Under the pieces are notes generated by a model. It saw only the letters and a list, made by a program, of their open reading frames with translations. It searched no databases and was not told the DNA's origin. 16,340 nucleotides of DNA from Gammaproteobacteria bacterium UBA6968 (GTDB taxonomy: Bacteria; Pseudomonadota; Gammaproteobacteria; Pseudomonadales; Azotimanducaceae), in the NCBI GenBank assembly GCA_002450255.1, contig DJYW01000057.1, positions 1 to 16,340 of the forward strand, in the 5' to 3' direction. A program made the position numbers and the translations under genes. This document shows, in pieces, positions 1 to 6,553 of this stretch (within the stretch, counting starts at the first letter, position 1; each line of letters opens with the position of its first letter).

Positions 1-49
1 GGCCACTAGCACCTGAAGCTAGCGTGTCTACCAATTTCACCACCTGGGC
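1..49 (-). tRNA. tRNA-Leu (anticodon CAG), 5' half only, cut by the window edge
   Basis: Read on the minus strand, the gene begins GCCCAGG at base 49, continues through a leucine-type D-arm (AAATTGGTAGAC) and forms an anticodon stem CTAGC/GCTAG around the loop TTCAGGT. This places CAG at positions 34-36, so it reads CUG codons. The long variable arm typical of class II tRNA-Leu would start at the left edge; the variable arm, T-arm and acceptor 3' strand lie outside the window. It is transcribed away from rnr and has its own promoter just upstream. Only half the cloverleaf can be checked, but the match to bacterial leucine tRNAs is strong. Confidence 0.93.
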
Positions 50-60
50 ATCGGGCGCGC

Positions 61-89
61 ACTGTACTCAAACGAGCTCATTTAGACAA
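61..89 (-). promoter_or_regulatory. Sigma-70 promoter of the tRNA-Leu gene, GC-rich discriminator
   Basis: On the minus strand a -35 box TTGTCT (bases 89-84) and a -10 box TACAGT (66-61) are separated by exactly 17 bp. They are followed by GCGCGCCCGA, a GC-rich discriminator of the kind found at stringently controlled stable-RNA promoters. The predicted start falls a few bases before the mature tRNA 5' end at base 49, leaving only a very short leader. Location and spacing are read directly; stringent (ppGpp/DksA) control is inferred from the discriminator. Confidence 0.72.
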
Positions 90-120
90 CCTCGATCAAT
101 AATATCTGGGAGTGGCCATT

Positions 121-2364
121 TTGGCTAAATCAAAAGGGTTGAGAGCACCCAAATCGTTAGACTATTTGAATGCGCAATGGCTAATCGACTTTCTCGCTAA
201 ACAAAATCAGCCCGCTTCTTGGCAGCAATGTACCCAGGCCTTGCCTGAGGAGTCAGTCCACGCGATAAGGAAGTTGCGCCAGATCTTGCGCGGCATGCTG
301 AGGAACGGCCAGATCGAAGAACCTAGCAACGCCTTTTACATCCTTGCATCGCAAGAGAAGCATATAAAAACCGAGCGTCAACCCAAAATGGCCCAGGGCA
401 AGGTCGAAGTTCGTGGTGCCGTACTAAATGTCGCTCAACTGCCTATTTTATCTGATGCGAAACGAGGTCCCTTTTTGCGCGCGGGCGACGAGGTGACTTT
501 TCAAGAAGTTGACGAGCGCGCCTCGATCGTGTCGGTCGTGTCTCGATCTCCTGAGCCAATTGTAGGCACCATCAATTTAGACGGACGCACCCCAACCCTT
601 AATCCGCTTGGTCGTTTGCGTCTCGGGATGATTCGAATCGTTGGTGGAATACAGGGAGCGAAGCATGGGCAAACAGCGACTACAGAGATCGTGGACACGG
701 ATCATCGCGGAGTCTTGGTGGAAATTCGTGAGTTGATGCGGCCGACTTCGGTTTTGGCTCAAGCGATCGACTCGACTCTGGCAAGCCTGCAGATACCTCA
801 AGAGTGGCCAGAGGATGTGTTGCGTGATGTAGCTCGTCTGCCAAAATCGGTGAGACCAAGTAGCTTCCCTAATCGGCAAGACCTGACGGATTTGCCACTA
901 GTGACTATTGATGGCGCTACAGCGCGCGATTTCGACGATGCGGTTTTTGCGCAATCACTGGGTGGACGTAAAGGCTGGCGGTTGCTTGTTGCGATCGCTG
1001 ATGTTGCCCACTACGTAAAGCCGAACCAGGCCCTTGATCGAGAAGCCTTGCAGCGAGCGACTTCGGTTTATCTGCCAGAGCAGGTCGTTCCAATGCTGCC
1101 CGAAGCGTTGTCTAACGAGCTATGCTCTCTTAAGCCGCACGTACCCCGATTGGCGCTTGTATGTGATATGCAAATCTCTTCGGTTGGCAAAGTTAAAAAC
1201 CACAGTTTTTATGAGGCCGTCATTTGCTCCAGCGCTCGACTGACTTACCACCAGGTTCAGGATTTTATCGATCATCAAACGCCGTTGCCGGTTGAAGACT
1301 TGGCTGAAGTAGATCCTGTCAGCGCTTCCGTGAATGCCCTCTATCAGCTCCTGCAAAAGTTTCTTGGTGCGCGCGAAAAACGCGGTGGTTTAGACTTCGA
1401 ATCTCGTGAAGGTCAGATAGAGATCGTCAACGGTCGAGTTGCAAAGATTTCGCAAACGCCACGCTTACAGGCCCATCAATTGATCGAAGAAGCAATGATT
1501 GCCGCTAATGTAAGCGCCGCTGAGTGCATTGAAGCGGCGGAGAGCCGCTCGCTGTTTCGAGTGCACGAGCCGCCGGAGGCGATGAAGCTCGAAGATCTGC
1601 GTCAGGATTTGCGCGCCTTGGGATTATCGTTACCGGACGGTGTGCCAGAACCCAAACAGTACAAGCTACTGTTGGAGGAACTGGCGCAACGTCCAAACGG
1701 ATGGATGTACCAACAGCTGGTGCTGCGAAGCTTGCAACAAGCGGTATATACCCCGCACAACAAAGGTCATTTTGGTCTGGCACTCGAGGGCTACGCCCAC
1801 TTCACAAGCCCCATACGGCGCTACCCCGATCTGCTAGTCCATCGGGCAATCAAGGCGATCATTACCAAAGGGAAAGATTTAACTCGTTGGGTACCATCGC
1901 TAGAAAGCCTCGAAGTGCTTGGTGAGCAGTGCTCTCACAACGAGCGTCGAGCGGAATCGGCAGCTTGGACGGTGGACTCCTGGCTAAAGTGTGATTGGTT
2001 GCTTGATCGCGTTGGTGAAACATTGCCGGGAACCGTAGTAAGCGTCGTCGAGTTCGGGTTGTTTATCGAATTGGATGGATACTATATCCAAGGGTTGCTG
2101 CATGTATCCGAGTTAGGGCAGGATTTTTTCCGGCTCTATCGCAGCCAACAGGCGTTAATTGGTGAACGTAGCAGTAGACGCTTTCGGTTGGGCGATCGCA
2201 TCGATGTAGCAATCGTTAATGTTGAGCCCGCTCAAGGTAAAATAGAACTGAAATTGCCCCTTAAGGCCCAAGCGCCGCAAGGGCAGGGGCGAGACCAAGG
2301 ACGTAACAAAAAGGCTAGACGGAACGGCGCGGCAGGTACGCGACGCGGTAGGCCTCGTGTTTAA
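121..2364 (+). CDS. rnr: Ribonuclease R (RNB/VacB family 3'-5' exoribonuclease)
   Basis: Processive 3'-to-5' exoribonuclease that degrades structured RNA, takes part in rRNA quality control and acts in trans-translation decay. Domain order is complete: winged-helix N-terminus (first ~75 residues), two cold-shock domains, the RNB catalytic domain with TIDGATARDFDDA near residue 265, whose aspartates bind the catalytic metals, then TSPIRRYPDLLVHR near 570, an S1 domain (GTVVSVVEFGLFIEL, near 640) and a lysine/arginine-rich tail. Length of about 747-750 aa is usual. Start choice: the frame opens with GTG at 112, but that codon overlaps the best Shine-Dalgarno (TGGGAG, 107-112). TTG at 121 lies 8 nt downstream of it and gives an N-terminus M-A-K-S-K, so I prefer 121. 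The gene is divergent from the tRNA and first of the plus-strand block; no clear promoter of its own was resolved. Confidence 0.95.
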   Translation: MAKSKGLRAPKSLDYLNAQWLIDFLAKQNQPASWQQCTQALPEESVHAIRKLRQILRGMLRNGQIEEPSNAFYILASQEKHIKTERQPKMAQGKVEVRGAVLNVAQLPILSDAKRGPFLRAGDEVTFQEVDERASIVSVVSRSPEPIVGTINLDGRTPTLNPLGRLRLGMIRIVGGIQGAKHGQTATTEIVDTDHRGVLVEIRELMRPTSVLAQAIDSTLASLQIPQEWPEDVLRDVARLPKSVRPSSFPNRQDLTDLPLVTIDGATARDFDDAVFAQSLGGRKGWRLLVAIADVAHYVKPNQALDREALQRATSVYLPEQVVPMLPEALSNELCSLKPHVPRLALVCDMQISSVGKVKNHSFYEAVICSSARLTYHQVQDFIDHQTPLPVEDLAEVDPVSASVNALYQLLQKFLGAREKRGGLDFESREGQIEIVNGRVAKISQTPRLQAHQLIEEAMIAANVSAAECIEAAESRSLFRVHEPPEAMKLEDLRQDLRALGLSLPDGVPEPKQYKLLLEELAQRPNGWMYQQLVLRSLQQAVYTPHNKGHFGLALEGYAHFTSPIRRYPDLLVHRAIKAIITKGKDLTRWVPSLESLEVLGEQCSHNERRAESAAWTVDSWLKCDWLLDRVGETLPGTVVSVVEFGLFIELDGYYIQGLLHVSELGQDFFRLYRSQQALIGERSSRRFRLGDRIDVAIVNVEPAQGKIELKLPLKAQAPQGQGRDQGRNKKARRNGAAGTRRGRPRV

Positions 2365-2591
2365 CCATGCTAATTAGGCGTAGGTGCGAGTTGTTCCTAT
2401 TGGTCGTTGCTAAAGGGCATCCTAAATAGGAATCCGATAATTTCTGCTTGCCGCGCTAGGAAGCAGCCGAGTTATCTGCTTCATCGCGATTTAGGCACGA
2501 GTGAAAGCTCGTGACATAAACGTCGCTCGTCAAATGAGTGGATCAACGGAAATTAAGCTATTGGCTATTCCTAACAAGAAACTTAACCAAT
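2365..2591 (+). other. rnr-rlmB spacer with three small hairpins
   Basis: No coding sequence is supported in these 227 bases. Three inverted repeats are visible: TTCCTAT/ATAGGAA (2394-2400 with 2426-2432, 25-nt loop), CTGCTT/AAGCAG (2444-2449 with 2461-2466, 11-nt loop) and CACGAG/CTCGTG (2496-2501 with 2508-2513), where a U-G pair could close a GAAA tetraloop. None is followed by a T-tract, so they are not convincing intrinsic terminators. I found no good promoter for rlmB. A structured leader or processing site is possible but unproven. A GTG-initiated extension of rlmB from 2538 was rejected. Confidence 0.45.
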
Positions 2592-3326
2592 ATGAATGAA
2601 GTTATCGGCATTCAAGCCGCTCGCGCAATCTTGCGTGACACCCCAAACCAAGGCCGCTGTTTATATGTTCAACAAGGCCGCAGGGATGCGCGTGTCAGTG
2701 AACTGATCGCACTCGCTCGCGAGGGCAATGTGCGTTTTCAAACCGTCGAAAGTGGCTGGTTCAAGCGGCGCGCGGATGGCTTCAATCATCAAGGTGTTCT
2801 ACTCGAATGCCATATTCGGTCGCTTGCCAGCGACAAAGATTTACAGGCGCGTTGGGATACGTTCGGTGACAAGCCTTTGATTCTAGTTCTTGACGGGATT
2901 ATGGATCCACGCAATTTGGGTGCTTGCTTACGATCTGCAAATGCCGCAGGAGTTGATGCTGTTATTTTGCCGAAGCGCAATAGCGCACCGCTTAGTATGG
3001 CGGCTCTGCGAACGGCACAAGGTGGTGCTGAAGATCTGTTTATTGTCGAGGTGACGAATTTAGCGCGCTGCATGCGCTGGCTTAAAGAGCGTAATGTTTG
3101 GATTGTCGGTGCCGCAGGCGAGTCGGATGCTATCTGGACTGACGTTGCTGCCGACGCCGGATTGGTTTGGGTGTTGGGTAGCGAGGACAAAGGGCTCCGG
3201 CGGCTGACTCGGTCTCTGTGCGATCAACTTGTGGCGATACCAATGTTGGGCCGAGTCGAAAGCCTCAACGTAGCCGTCGCGACGGGCATCTTATTATTCG
3301 AGTCAGTGCGTCAACGCAGAGGTTAG
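2592..3326 (+). CDS. rlmB: 23S rRNA (guanosine-2251-2'-O)-methyltransferase RlmB
   Basis: SPOUT-class, SAM-dependent enzyme that 2'-O-methylates G2251 in the P-loop of 23S rRNA. The protein begins MNEVIGIQAARAIL, matching the G-I-(H/Q)-A-(V/A)-x-A-(L/I)-L opening of the family, so ATG 2592 is the start; the frame extends upstream to GTG 2538 but those 18 residues have no counterpart in the family. The three SPOUT motifs that form the trefoil knot are present: DGIMDPRNLGACLRSANAAG, GSEDKGLRRLTR with IPMLG after it, and ESLNVAVATGILLFE. Length is 244 aa, normal for the family. The RBS is weak (AAGAAA well upstream). It follows rnr, as is common in Gammaproteobacteria, giving an RNA-processing and modification pair ahead of ribosomal protein genes. 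Confidence 0.95.
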   Translation: MNEVIGIQAARAILRDTPNQGRCLYVQQGRRDARVSELIALAREGNVRFQTVESGWFKRRADGFNHQGVLLECHIRSLASDKDLQARWDTFGDKPLILVLDGIMDPRNLGACLRSANAAGVDAVILPKRNSAPLSMAALRTAQGGAEDLFIVEVTNLARCMRWLKERNVWIVGAAGESDAIWTDVAADAGLVWVLGSEDKGLRRLTRSLCDQLVAIPMLGRVESLNVAVATGILLFESVRQRRG

Positions 3327-3609
3327 AGTAGCCATCGGATCAGGTTTAAGGATCGCAATTGGTAATCGGCGGTTAGTCGGTGTTGACGGCACCGTTGCTA
3401 AATAAAGCGCCTCAATTGCCGGCAGCTTTAATCTGAGTTTGGTTCCTTTGTCTCTTGCCGCTTATTGTCTGTTGCTTGCTGTTTTTTGCTTTTAGCGATT
3501 ACTAGGCCAGTCAATTCCGCGGTCGATCAAGCTGTAATTCAGATCCTTGATGCCTTTAATCTACGCAACCGCTCAGGCCATCGGCTGCTTTGCTAATCCG
3601 CCGTAGCGC
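3327..3609. other. Gene-free upstream part of the rlmB-rpsF gap
   Basis: About 280 bases without a supportable ORF. Visible structure is modest: CGGTG/CACCG with a 7-nt loop (3378-3394), a T-rich stretch at 3479-3494 that has no good hairpin before it, and ATCAAG/CTTGAT (3526-3551, 14-nt loop). No tRNA, no repeat array and no convincing rlmB terminator was found. The remainder of the gap (3610-3796) is the rpsF promoter and leader. Confidence 0.4.
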
Positions 3610-3638
3610 TTGCGCCGGCGCGGCCCCACGCCTACAAT
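3610..3638 (+). promoter_or_regulatory. Strong sigma-70 promoter of the rpsF operon, stringent-type discriminator
   Basis: TTGCGC at 3610-3615 and TACAAT at 3633-3638 are separated by 17 bp. CTGCGCCCCGCG follows the -10 box, a GC-rich discriminator as at ribosomal protein and rRNA promoters repressed by ppGpp/DksA. Initiation is predicted near base 3645, giving a leader of about 150 nt before rpsF. The boxes are read directly; the control mode is inferred. Confidence 0.75.
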
Positions 3639-3644
3639 CTGCGC

Positions 3645-3796
3645 CCCGCGAAAAACAACGGCTAGAAAGCGCCTTCGATAATGCGCAAGACAGGCTTAAT
3701 TCCGCGGACCACTAAAAACTCCTTGCTTCACTCGACGAGCAGATCGCTCTCGAGGGGGCAAACGCCGCTGAGCGGCGAGAACCAGAAGGAACTGCT
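3645..3796 (+). promoter_or_regulatory. Structured 5' leader of rpsF, candidate S6:S18 autoregulatory site
   Basis: Two strong hairpins stand just before rpsF. The first pairs CTCGA+GAGC (3731-3735, 3737-3740) with GCTC+TCGAG (3746-3754): nine base pairs with a single bulged C at 3736 and a 5-nt loop, possibly extended outward by TTGC/GCAA (3723-3726 with 3758-3761) across an internal loop. The second is CGCCGC-TGA-GCGGCG (3763-3777), ending 7 nt before the Shine-Dalgarno GAAGGA (3785-3790). Many bacteria autoregulate rpsF through binding of the S6:S18 complex to a leader hairpin with a CCG-containing bulge. I see a plausible location and structure but cannot assign the exact published motif. 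Confidence 0.5.
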
Positions 3797-4285
3797 ATGC
3801 GGCATTACGAGATCGTGTTTCTTGTGCATCCTGATCAAAGCGATCAGGTTCCCGGTATGGTCGAGCGTTACCACAGCATGATTGAACGAGGCGAAGGCAA
3901 AGTTCATCGTGCCGAGGATTGGGGCCGTCGTGCTCTTGCTTACCCCATTTCTAAAGTTCACAAAGCCCACTATATATTGATGAATATTGAAGTTGGCCAA
4001 GACGTGCTCGAAGAGCTCGAAAGTGCGTTCCGATTCAATGATGCGGTACTGCGTAGCATGATCATCGGCCGTAAAGGCCCCGTAGTCGGTAACTCCAAGC
4101 TTTACGAAGAAGAGCTACGTGAGCAGGAAAAAGATCGAGAGCGTGATCGTCGCCGTGAAGAAGAGAAGACAGCGCGAGCGGCTCAAAGCAGTGACGATGA
4201 AGCAGAGCCCGCGCAAAGCGAGGCAGTAGAAGAGCCAGTTGCTGCGGAAGGCAACGATGAAGACCAAGCCGAGGAGCAATCATGA
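3797..4285 (+). CDS. rpsF: 30S ribosomal protein S6, with a long charged C-terminal tail
   Basis: S6 binds 16S rRNA in the platform of the 30S subunit together with S18. The N-terminal ~100 residues are canonical: [18 protein letters not shown] at the start, then [22 protein letters not shown] and a C-terminal [11 protein letters not shown] element. The remaining ~60 residues form a tail: a highly charged, probably helical stretch rich in E, R and K, then an acidic E/A/Q-rich end finishing in EEQS. At 162 aa it is longer than the ~131-aa E. coli protein. Start is ATG 3797 with Shine-Dalgarno GAAGGA 6 nt before it. It is first in an rpsF-rpsR-rplI operon, and its stop overlaps the rpsR start (ATGA at 4282-4285), implying coupled translation of the S6:S18 pair. 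priB, found between them in enterics, is missing here. Confidence 0.96.
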   Translation: MRHYEIVFLVHPDQSDQVPGMVERYHSMIERGEGKVHRAEDWGRRALAYPISKVHKAHYILMNIEVGQDVLEELESAFRFNDAVLRSMIIGRKGPVVGNSKLYEEELREQEKDRERDRRREEEKTARAAQSSDDEAEPAQSEAVEEPVAAEGNDEDQAEEQS

Positions 4286-4494
4286 GAGGCGGAAGACGCG
4301 TTCAGATACAGATCAAAGACACTGAAATTGATTACAAAGATCTCGACAGCTTGCGCCAGTTTATCGGTGAGACGGGTAAAATTGTGCCCAGCCGTATCAC
4401 GGGAGCGTCGGCAAAATTCCAGCGTAACTTAGCCAGAGAAGTTAAGCGCGCTCGATATTTGGCACTGCTGCCGTATACCGATCAGCACAAATAG
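4282..4494 (+). CDS. rpsR: 30S ribosomal protein S18 with atypical N-terminus
   Basis: Platform protein of the 30S subunit, partner of S6. Residues from about 15 onward are typical: [26 protein letters not shown], then [20 protein letters not shown] and PYTD. The N-terminus is not typical: instead of the usual arginine-rich segment with an RRRKFC-like motif (about 19 residues before EIDYKD) there are 14 residues, [14 protein letters not shown], with no cysteine. Total is 70 aa against about 75. ATG 4282 is well supported: GAGGAG (4271-4276, within the end of rpsF) lies 5 nt upstream, and the same frame hits a stop at 4258 with no alternative start. The two other frames here do not encode a typical S18 N-terminus, so a simple frameshift does not explain it. 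Identity is certain; the N-terminal divergence is real in this sequence. Confidence 0.95.
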   Translation: MRGGRRVQIQIKDTEIDYKDLDSLRQFIGETGKIVPSRITGASAKFQRNLAREVKRARYLALLPYTDQHK

Positions 4495-4514
4495 CTTAAA
4501 CGGAGCATCTACTA

Positions 4515-4961
4515 ATGAATGTTATTTTGCTGGAACGAGTTAATAATTTAGGCGACCTTGGAGACGAGGTCACGGTTAAGCCAGGCTTCGCACGTAACTA
4601 TCTCATTCCCACTTCCAAGGCGGTCCGAGCTAATGCCGCAAACCGCGCTGTGTTTGAGGAGCGTCGAGCAGACTTAGAGCGCGTTGCGAATGACAAGCTC
4701 GGCGCTGCGCAAGAGCGTGCAAAGCAACTGGAAGAGGTTGTCGTGACGATTCTGGCCAAGGCCGGCGACGAAGGACGCCTATTTGGCTCGGTAGGTACAC
4801 AGGACATCGCGCAAGCGCTAGTTGAAAAAGGCCATGCGGTTGAGCGCAGCGAAGTGCGCATGCCGGACGGTTCAATCCGCAGCTTGGGTGAATACGATAT
4901 ATCCGTTCAGCTGCACTCGGATGTCTCGGTAGAAATAAAGGTTGCCGTCGTCGAGGAGTAA
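4515..4961 (+). CDS. rplI: 50S ribosomal protein L9
   Basis: L9 binds 23S rRNA near the base of the L1 stalk and helps maintain the reading frame. The protein shows the two-domain architecture: an N-terminal RNA-binding domain beginning MNVILLERVNNLGDLGDEV with the conserved KPGFARNYLIP, a long connecting helix (residues ~42-75), and a C-terminal domain with DEGRLFGSVGTQDIA and the closing EIKVAVVEE strand. Length is 148 aa, typical. Start is ATG 4515 with CGGAG (4501-4505) 9 nt before. It lies 20 bp after rpsR and is most likely the last gene of the rpsF transcript. Confidence 0.97.
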   Translation: MNVILLERVNNLGDLGDEVTVKPGFARNYLIPTSKAVRANAANRAVFEERRADLERVANDKLGAAQERAKQLEEVVVTILAKAGDEGRLFGSVGTQDIAQALVEKGHAVERSEVRMPDGSIRSLGEYDISVQLHSDVSVEIKVAVVEE

Positions 4962-4980
4962 CGCGGCACCCCTCCCAAGG

Positions 4981-5008
4981 CAGGGATGATCAATCGGGAT
5001 GATCCCTG
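4981..5008 (+). terminator. Stem-loop after rplI, possible terminator or attenuator without T-tract
   Basis: CAGGGAT (4981-4987) pairs with ATCCCTG (5002-5008); after one G-G mismatch, ATC/GAT pairs continue the stem. It sits 20 bp after the rplI stop. The sequence after it (accattcacc) has no T-run, so intrinsic termination would be weak; an mRNA 3'-end stabiliser or partial attenuator before dnaB fits equally well. Confidence 0.35.
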
Positions 5009-5059
5009 ACCATTCACCGATAGACCGTAGTCAGTGGATGGGTAAGAATAGCGAGCTCT

Positions 5060-5093
5060 GGTTGCAAGCTTAATCGCAATCTCTATTGCAACC
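5060..5093. repeat. 8-bp perfect inverted repeat in the dnaB upstream region
   Basis: GGTTGCAA (5060-5067) and TTGCAACC (5086-5093) are exact inverted copies separated by 18 bp, ending 44 bp before the dnaB start. A possible -10 box TATAGT lies at 5117-5122, but no good -35 box is spaced from it. The repeat could be an operator or an RNA hairpin controlling dnaB; nothing in the sequence decides between these. Confidence 0.4.
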
Positions 5094-5137
5094 TGAACTG
5101 CACCCTTTGCTGCTCGTATAGTTGGAACGCGCTACCC

Positions 5138-6514
5138 ATGTCCGAATTTCCTGCCGATGTCAGTACGGTCGCCTTAAAAGTCCCCCCTCACTCCATAGAG
5201 GCAGAGCAGTCCGTTCTTGGCGGCTTAATGTTGGACGATCAAAAGTGGTTCGATCTGGCAGAAGTCCTGCGCGCCACCGACTTTTACCGCACTCAGCATC
5301 AGATCATATTCGAGGCGATGACGGATCTTGCCAACGAAGATGAACCACTTGATGCCGTGACGGTTTCTGAACGCTTACAGTCGCGTGGCTTGTTAGAAAA
5401 AACTGGTGGTGTCGCCTACTTAGCTGAGCTTGCCGAAGCGACACCTGGCACGACCAACATCATGGCCTACGGCAAAATCGTACGTGAGCGCGCAGTGATG
5501 CGTCAGCTTATTGGCGCGGCTAATCGAATTGCGGACGCCGCATTCGCGCCTGATGGTCGAGACAGCGATTCGCTTGTCGAACTGGCCGAGCAATCTGTTT
5601 TTCAAATCGCCGAAGGGCGTGTGAAAGAGGGTGGGCCAGAGAAAGTTGCGCCGCTGTTGGCAAAAGCGGTCGAACGAGTGGAATATTTGTTTTCTTCCAA
5701 GGGAGCGATAACGGGTTTAGCTACTGGGTTTAAAGATCTCGATGACAAGACTGCAGGCTTACAGCCTGCGGACCTTGTAATCCTTGCAGCACGCCCCTCA
5801 ATGGGTAAAACCGGTTTTGCGGTAAATATTCTCGAACACGCCGCGATGTCTGGCGGCGCGGTACTGATGTTCAGCATGGAAATGCCTTCGGAACAAATCA
5901 TCATGCGGATGCTATCTAGCCTTGGTCGAATCGATCAGACCCGGCTGCGCACAGGCGAGCTAAAGGATGAAGATTGGACCCGGTTTACTGGTGCAGTCAG
6001 CCAACTGCGTGACAAACGCCTCTTCATTGACGACACGCCCGCTTTGACACCGGGCGAAGTCCGTTCACGCGCCCGCCGAGTTGCACGCGAGTGCGGCGGC
6101 ATGGATTTGATCGTAATCGACTACTTGCAGCTTATGCGGACCGTTGACGGTAGCGAAAACCGCGCGACTGAAATTTCTGAGATTTCTCGATCGCTAAAGG
6201 CACTTGCAAAAGAAATGCGTTGCCCTGTTATCGCGCTGTCGCAGCTAAATCGCGCTTTGGAATCGCGTACGGACAAACGCCCGATGAACTCGGATTTACG
6301 GGAGTCGGGCGCTATCGAACAAGATGCGGACCTGATTTTGTTTATCTATCGAGATGAAGTCTATAACGAAACTTCGGAAGACTTAGGTGTCGCTGAGATC
6401 ATAATAGGTAAGCAACGCAACGGACCAATAGGCAAAGTCCGTATGAAATTTACTGGCAATCTCACTAAATTCGAAGATCTCGCGCCAGACATTTACAATG
6501 ACTTCCCGCAATAA
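5138..6514 (+). CDS. dnaB: Replicative DNA helicase DnaB
   Basis: Hexameric 5'-3' helicase that unwinds DNA at the replication fork and recruits primase. The N-terminal domain carries PPHSIEAEQSVLGGLM (from ~16). The RecA-like C-terminal domain has Walker A ARPSMGKT (218-225, K224), FSMEM with catalytic E247, Walker B LIVIDYLQL (324-332, D328), the Q-containing ALSQLNRALE (366-375) and the arginine-finger motif KQRNGP (425-430). No intein interrupts it. Length is 458 aa, close to the usual ~460-470. Start ATG 5138 has only a weak Shine-Dalgarno (GGAA, 10 nt upstream). It follows the ribosomal protein operon with a 176-bp gap that holds a stem-loop and an inverted repeat, so transcription may be partly independent. 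alr, often downstream of dnaB in Gammaproteobacteria, is not here. Confidence 0.97.
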   Translation: MSEFPADVSTVALKVPPHSIEAEQSVLGGLMLDDQKWFDLAEVLRATDFYRTQHQIIFEAMTDLANEDEPLDAVTVSERLQSRGLLEKTGGVAYLAELAEATPGTTNIMAYGKIVRERAVMRQLIGAANRIADAAFAPDGRDSDSLVELAEQSVFQIAEGRVKEGGPEKVAPLLAKAVERVEYLFSSKGAITGLATGFKDLDDKTAGLQPADLVILAARPSMGKTGFAVNILEHAAMSGGAVLMFSMEMPSEQIIMRMLSSLGRIDQTRLRTGELKDEDWTRFTGAVSQLRDKRLFIDDTPALTPGEVRSRARRVARECGGMDLIVIDYLQLMRTVDGSENRATEISEISRSLKALAKEMRCPVIALSQLNRALESRTDKRPMNSDLRESGAIEQDADLILFIYRDEVYNETSEDLGVAEIIIGKQRNGPIGKVRMKFTGNLTKFEDLAPDIYNDFPQ

Positions 6515-6553
6515 TGCGCACTTGCTCAACTTTCCGAGATAAGGCGTAGCCCT

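Noticed and set aside
2538..2591. GTG-initiated 18-codon extension of rlmB
   Set aside because: The extra residues have no counterpart in RlmB, whose conserved N-terminus matches the protein from ATG 2592.
4282..4320. Frameshift as explanation of the odd S18 N-terminus
   Set aside because: The alternative frames give E-R-R-K-T-R-S-D followed by a stop, or an immediate stop, neither restoring the RRRKFC-type sequence.
5122..5343. Out-of-frame ORF overlapping the dnaB start
   Set aside because: A shadow of dnaB; arginine/serine-rich composition typical of a wrong frame.
5138..6514. Possible intein in dnaB
   Set aside because: The reading frame has normal length and uninterrupted Walker motifs.
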